Below are positions 46,219-48,850 of a DNA stretch of 48,850 nt, in pieces. The notes below the pieces were generated by a model. The model saw only the letters and a program-made list of their open reading frames with translations, made no database searches and was not told the origin of the DNA. Positions within the stretch are counted from its first letter, which is position 1. Every line of letters begins with the position of its first letter. A program made the translations under genes and the position numbers. The stretch is from Rhodocyclaceae bacterium (lineage in GTDB: Bacteria; Pseudomonadota; Gammaproteobacteria; Burkholderiales; Rhodocyclaceae), in assembly GCA_011391215.1 (NCBI GenBank), contig JAABQX010000010.1, positions 1 through 48,850 of the forward strand, given 5' to 3'.

Positions 46219-47793
46219 CTAGTGACGTTCCTGATCGCGCAGCAGCTTGACGTCCATGGCATCGACCAGCGCCTGCCAGGAAGCATTGATGATATCGGTG
46301 GATACGCCAATGGTCGTCCAATTATCGAGGCCGTCGCTCGACTCGATCAGCACGCGCACCTTGGCCGCCGAGGCCTTGTCGGAATCTAGCACGCGCACCT
46401 TGTAGTCGGTAAGGCGGATTTCGCCGATGGCCGGGTAAAGGCGCTCCAGCGCCTTGCGCACCGCCTTGTCGAGCGCGTTGACCGGGCCATCGCCTTCGGC
46501 AACGGTGAGTACCTCCTGATCGCCCACGCGCACCTTGATGATCACCGACGAATTCACGTCATTTACCGCCGGCTCGTTGGTGATGACCTTGAATTCGACC
46601 AGTTCAAAGAACGGTGTGTAGCGGCCGAGCATCTTGCGCACCACCAGATCGAAGGAGCTTTCCGCCGCCTCGAACTGGTAGCCCTCGTGTTCGAGTTCCT
46701 TGAGCTTGTCGATGATCTTGCGCGTCTCGGGCGAATCCTTGGTCAGGTTCGGGTCGATGGCGTTGATACGCGCCAGCAGCGTGCTGCGCCCCGCCACCTC
46801 GGACATCAGCACGCGCCGACTGTTGCCGACCAGTTCCGGATTGATGTGCTCATAGGAAATCGGGTTCTTGACGACCGCATCGATGTGCATGCCGCCCTTA
46901 TGGGCGAAGGCATGGCCGCCGACATAAGGCGCTTTTTCATTCAGCGGCAGGTTGGCAATTTCGCTCACCGAGCGTGCCACCGACGTCAGGTTGCGCATCG
47001 CGGCGGCGGGAATGCACTCCAGTCCCAGCTTCAACTGCAGGTTGGGAATGATCGAGCAAAGATTGGCATTGCCGCAGCGTTCGCCCAGCCCGTTGATCGT
47101 GCCCTGCACCTGCGTCGCCCCGGCCTGCACCGCACGGATGGAATTTGCCACCGCCATTTCGCTGTCATTATGGCAATGGATACCGACCGTTGTATCGGGA
47201 AACTGTGCGCAGACGATGCGGGTAATCTCGAAAATCTCATCGGGAAAACTGCCGCCATTGGTATCGCAGAGTGCAAGGCTGTCCGCCCCCGCCTCTGCCG
47301 CAGCCGCGAGCGATTTCAGCGCATATTCGGCATTGTCCTTGTAACCATCGAAGAAGTGCTCGGCATCGAAGACCACTTCCTTGCCATGCTGCTTGAGATA
47401 ACGCACGGTGTCGGAAATCATGTGCAAGTTTTCATCGAGCGTGGTGCGCAGGATTTCCAGCACCTGGTAATCCCAACTCTTGCCGAAGATGGCAATGGCC
47501 GACGTGCCAGCCTTGAGCAGCGATTGCAGACCGGCATCTTCCGGGACGCGAATACCCACCTTGCGTGTGGCCCCGAAGGCGATGATGCGGGCATGGTCGA
47601 GCTGCAGGTTCGCGGCGCGGGCGAAGAACTCCAGGTCCTTCGGATTCGAGCCCGGGTTGCCGGCCTCGATATAGCTCACGCCAAGGGCATCCAGCCGCTC
47701 AACGATCTTGAGCTTGTCCTCGACGGAATAGGAGATACCCTGCGCCTGGGCGCCGTCGCGCAGCGTGGAGTCGTAAATGGAAATCCGGGCCAT
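46219..47793 (-). CDS. cimA: (R)-citramalate synthase
   Basis: A 524-residue acyl-CoA lyase-family enzyme joining pyruvate and acetyl-CoA to citramalate, the threonine-independent entry to isoleucine. The N-terminal TIM barrel has [13 protein letters not shown] (catalytic Arg and metal Asp), [13 protein letters not shown] and NGLGERCGN. The [18 protein letters not shown] segment and the long form fit CimA rather than LeuA. The C-terminal domain (about 400-520) is the LeuA-type allosteric dimer domain, probably sensing isoleucine (inference). leuC and leuD follow and supply the next steps. The upstream region has a tandem repeat and alternative hairpins. Confidence 0.93.
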   Translation of the reverse strand: MARISIYDSTLRDGAQAQGISYSVEDKLKIVERLDALGVSYIEAGNPGSNPKDLEFFARAANLQLDHARIIAFGATRKVGIRVPEDAGLQSLLKAGTSAIAIFGKSWDYQVLEILRTTLDENLHMISDTVRYLKQHGKEVVFDAEHFFDGYKDNAEYALKSLAAAAEAGADSLALCDTNGGSFPDEIFEITRIVCAQFPDTTVGIHCHNDSEMAVANSIRAVQAGATQVQGTINGLGERCGNANLCSIIPNLQLKLGLECIPAAAMRNLTSVARSVSEIANLPLNEKAPYVGGHAFAHKGGMHIDAVVKNPISYEHINPELVGNSRRVLMSEVAGRSTLLARINAIDPNLTKDSPETRKIIDKLKELEHEGYQFEAAESSFDLVVRKMLGRYTPFFELVEFKVITNEPAVNDVNSSVIIKVRVGDQEVLTVAEGDGPVNALDKAVRKALERLYPAIGEIRLTDYKVRVLDSDKASAAKVRVLIESSDGLDNWTTIGVSTDIINASWQALVDAMDVKLLRDQERH

Positions 47794-47813
47794 GGAAATT
47801 CGAGTAGTTGATT

Positions 47814-47837
47814 ACCGCAATGGTGTTGCGGTGCAAC
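47814..47837 (-). promoter_or_regulatory. Mutually exclusive small hairpins in the cimA leader
   Basis: ACCGCAA/TTGCGGT (7-base stem, loop CACCA on the transcript) and GTTGC/GCAAC (5-base stem) share bases and cannot form together. They lie 20-45 bases before the cimA ATG. Such a switch could affect translation; no leader peptide is evident. Confidence 0.3.
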
Positions 47838-47841
47838 GCAG

Positions 47842-47872
47842 ATTGTACTAGCTGAACTTGTACTAGCTGAGC
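47842..47872. repeat. Tandem 15-base repeat upstream of cimA
   Basis: TTGTACTAGCTGAAC (47843-47857) is followed at once by the same unit with one change (47858-47872). On the minus strand each unit contains TAGTACAA, and the unit nearer cimA gives TACAAT (47842-47847), a usable -10. The repeat lies within the 86-base gap between rfbC and cimA. Confidence 0.6.
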
Positions 47873-47879
47873 TGCGCCT

Positions 47880-48428
47880 TCAATCGAACACTTCAGCATC
47901 CGCAAACGCACTGCCCACCGCATCCTTGGCCGAAATCAGCGGCGCTGCATCCAGCCGCCAGTCGATGCCGAGCGCCGGATCATCCCAGCGGATACAGCGC
48001 TCGCATGCCGGCGCATAGGTGTCGGTGGTCTTGTAGAGAAACTCCGCTGTGTCGGAAAGCGTGACGAAACCATGGGCGAAACCGGGGGGAATCCACAGTT
48101 GCCGCTTGTTCTCGGCCGACAGGATATCGCCCACCCAGCGCCCGAATGTGGGCGAACTCTTGCGGATATCCACCGCCACATCGAACACCTCCCCCTGCAC
48201 CACACGCACCAGCTTGCCCTGCGCCCTGGGCGGCAACTGGTAGTGCAGCCCGCGCAGGACACCCCGGGTACTTTTCGAGTGATTATCCTGTACGAAATCA
48301 ACATCCAGGCCGGTGGCGGCGTTGAATGTCTGGCGGTTGTAGCTTTCGAAGAAGAAGCCACGTGCATCGCCGAAAACCTTGGGCTCGATCAACCAGACGT
48401 CGGCCAGGGCGGTCGGGGTCACGTTCAT
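47880..48428 (-). CDS. rfbC: dTDP-4-dehydrorhamnose 3,5-epimerase
   Basis: A 182-residue cupin epimerase of dTDP-L-rhamnose synthesis, used in O-antigen or other surface polysaccharide. Motifs: [29 protein letters not shown] with the catalytic His, [12 protein letters not shown], and the DDPALGIDW end. Its ATG overlaps the rfbA stop as ATGA, so the two are coupled. cimA follows after an 86-base gap and may be separately transcribed. Confidence 0.97.
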   Translation of the reverse strand: MNVTPTALADVWLIEPKVFGDARGFFFESYNRQTFNAATGLDVDFVQDNHSKSTRGVLRGLHYQLPPRAQGKLVRVVQGEVFDVAVDIRKSSPTFGRWVGDILSAENKRQLWIPPGFAHGFVTLSDTAEFLYKTTDTYAPACERCIRWDDPALGIDWRLDAAPLISAKDAVGSAFADAEVFD

Positions 48429-48850
48429 GTCAGCACCTTTTCAGCCAGGAGGCGCTGCAAGTATTGCCCATAGCCGTTCTTGGCCAGTGGCTGGGCGAGC
48501 GCTCTGAGCTGCTCGGTATCGATCCAACCCTGACGCCAGGCGAGTTCTTCGGGACAGGCCACCTTGAGGCCCTGGCGCTTTTCCAGCGTGGCGATGAACT
48601 GGCTGGCTTCGAGCAGCGATTCGTGGGTGCCGGTATCCAGCCAGGCATAGCCGCGTCCCATGATTTCGACGTCGAGCCGGCCCTGCTCCAGGTATATCCG
48701 GTTGAGGTCGGTGATTTCCAGTTCGCCGCGCGGCGAGGGCTTGAGGGCCTTGGCGATGGCCACGACATCAGCGTCGTAGAAGTAGAGACCAGTGACGGCG
48801 TAATTCGATTTCGGTTGGCTGGGCTTTTCTTCAAGGCTGATCGCTTTCCC
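48425..48850 (-). CDS. rfbA: Glucose-1-phosphate thymidylyltransferase, C-terminal part
   Basis: The last 141 codons of RfbA; the N-terminal half with the nucleotide-binding motif lies beyond the window edge. Visible: [41 protein letters not shown] and [18 protein letters not shown], all conserved in the family, and a typical C-terminal helical segment. The enzyme makes dTDP-glucose from glucose-1-phosphate and dTTP. It precedes rfbC in an rfb/rml operon. Confidence 0.96.
   Translation of the reverse strand, partial: GKAISLEEKPSQPKSNYAVTGLYFYDADVVAIAKALKPSPRGELEITDLNRIYLEQGRLDVEIMGRGYAWLDTGTHESLLEASQFIATLEKRQGLKVACPEELAWRQGWIDTEQLRALAQPLAKNGYGQYLQRLLAEKVLT

Overview
The window is chromosomal DNA from a Gram-negative betaproteobacterium, probably a Rhodocyclales or Sterolibacteriaceae relative. 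This placement rests on gene order and on which proteins are present, not on a database search. The DNA is GC-rich, coding density is very high, and no gene-free stretch reaches 300 bases. I see no IS element, prophage, CRISPR array, tRNA or rRNA. The one RNA gene is the small signal recognition particle RNA (ffs).

Layout, left to right. (1) 1-9.5 kb, mostly minus strand: the end of ybaB, dnaX, a Spy/CpxP-like periplasmic protein, ffs, an alpha/beta hydrolase coupled to comEC (DNA uptake channel), a DUF2062 membrane protein on plus, lolD-lolC (lipoprotein export) and a DUF3943 protein. (2) 9.6-15 kb, plus strand: tamA-tamB. (3) 15-20.2 kb: a three-part fusion (cyclic-nucleotide-binding domain, acetate kinase, PduL-type phosphotransacylase), diverging from a COG4255-like gene coupled to recJ. 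(4) 20.2-34.6 kb, minus strand: a long tightly packed run gyrA-serC-serA-pheA-hisC-tyrA-aroA/cmk-rpsA-ihfB-lapA-lapB-hldA, joining serine and aromatic amino acid synthesis with translation, nucleoid and LPS genes. (5) 34.8-44.1 kb: mtaD, ompA, ubiG, a lone oligopeptide-type binding lipoprotein, fabI, ppiD and a degenerate HD-GYP protein. (6) 44.1-48.85 kb, minus strand: rfbA-rfbC (dTDP-rhamnose) and cimA-leuC-leuD (citramalate route to isoleucine, and leucine).

The most striking signal is not a gene. A 24-base sequence that begins GCCGTC and ends GCCGACTTTT occurs at least 15 times, about once per 3.3 kb, in both orientations. Thirteen copies lie inside protein-coding genes: dnaX, comEC three times, lolD, the COG4255 gene, lapB, aroA twice, tyrA, gyrA, a binding-protein gene and leuC. 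They are read in four different translation registers, and where I can compare with known families they change no protein length. The other two copies sit between convergent genes and can be drawn as hairpins. Being selected or copied at the DNA level, independent of protein frame, is how DNA uptake sequences behave in Neisseriaceae and Pasteurellaceae. The three copies in comEC fit that idea, but the function is inference. I do not recognise this motif as a described element.

A second pattern is a TANNNT box six or seven bases before the start codon of six genes that lack a Shine-Dalgarno sequence (dnaX, the DUF2062 gene, lolC, tamA, the COG4255 gene and the binding-protein gene). This suggests leaderless transcripts.
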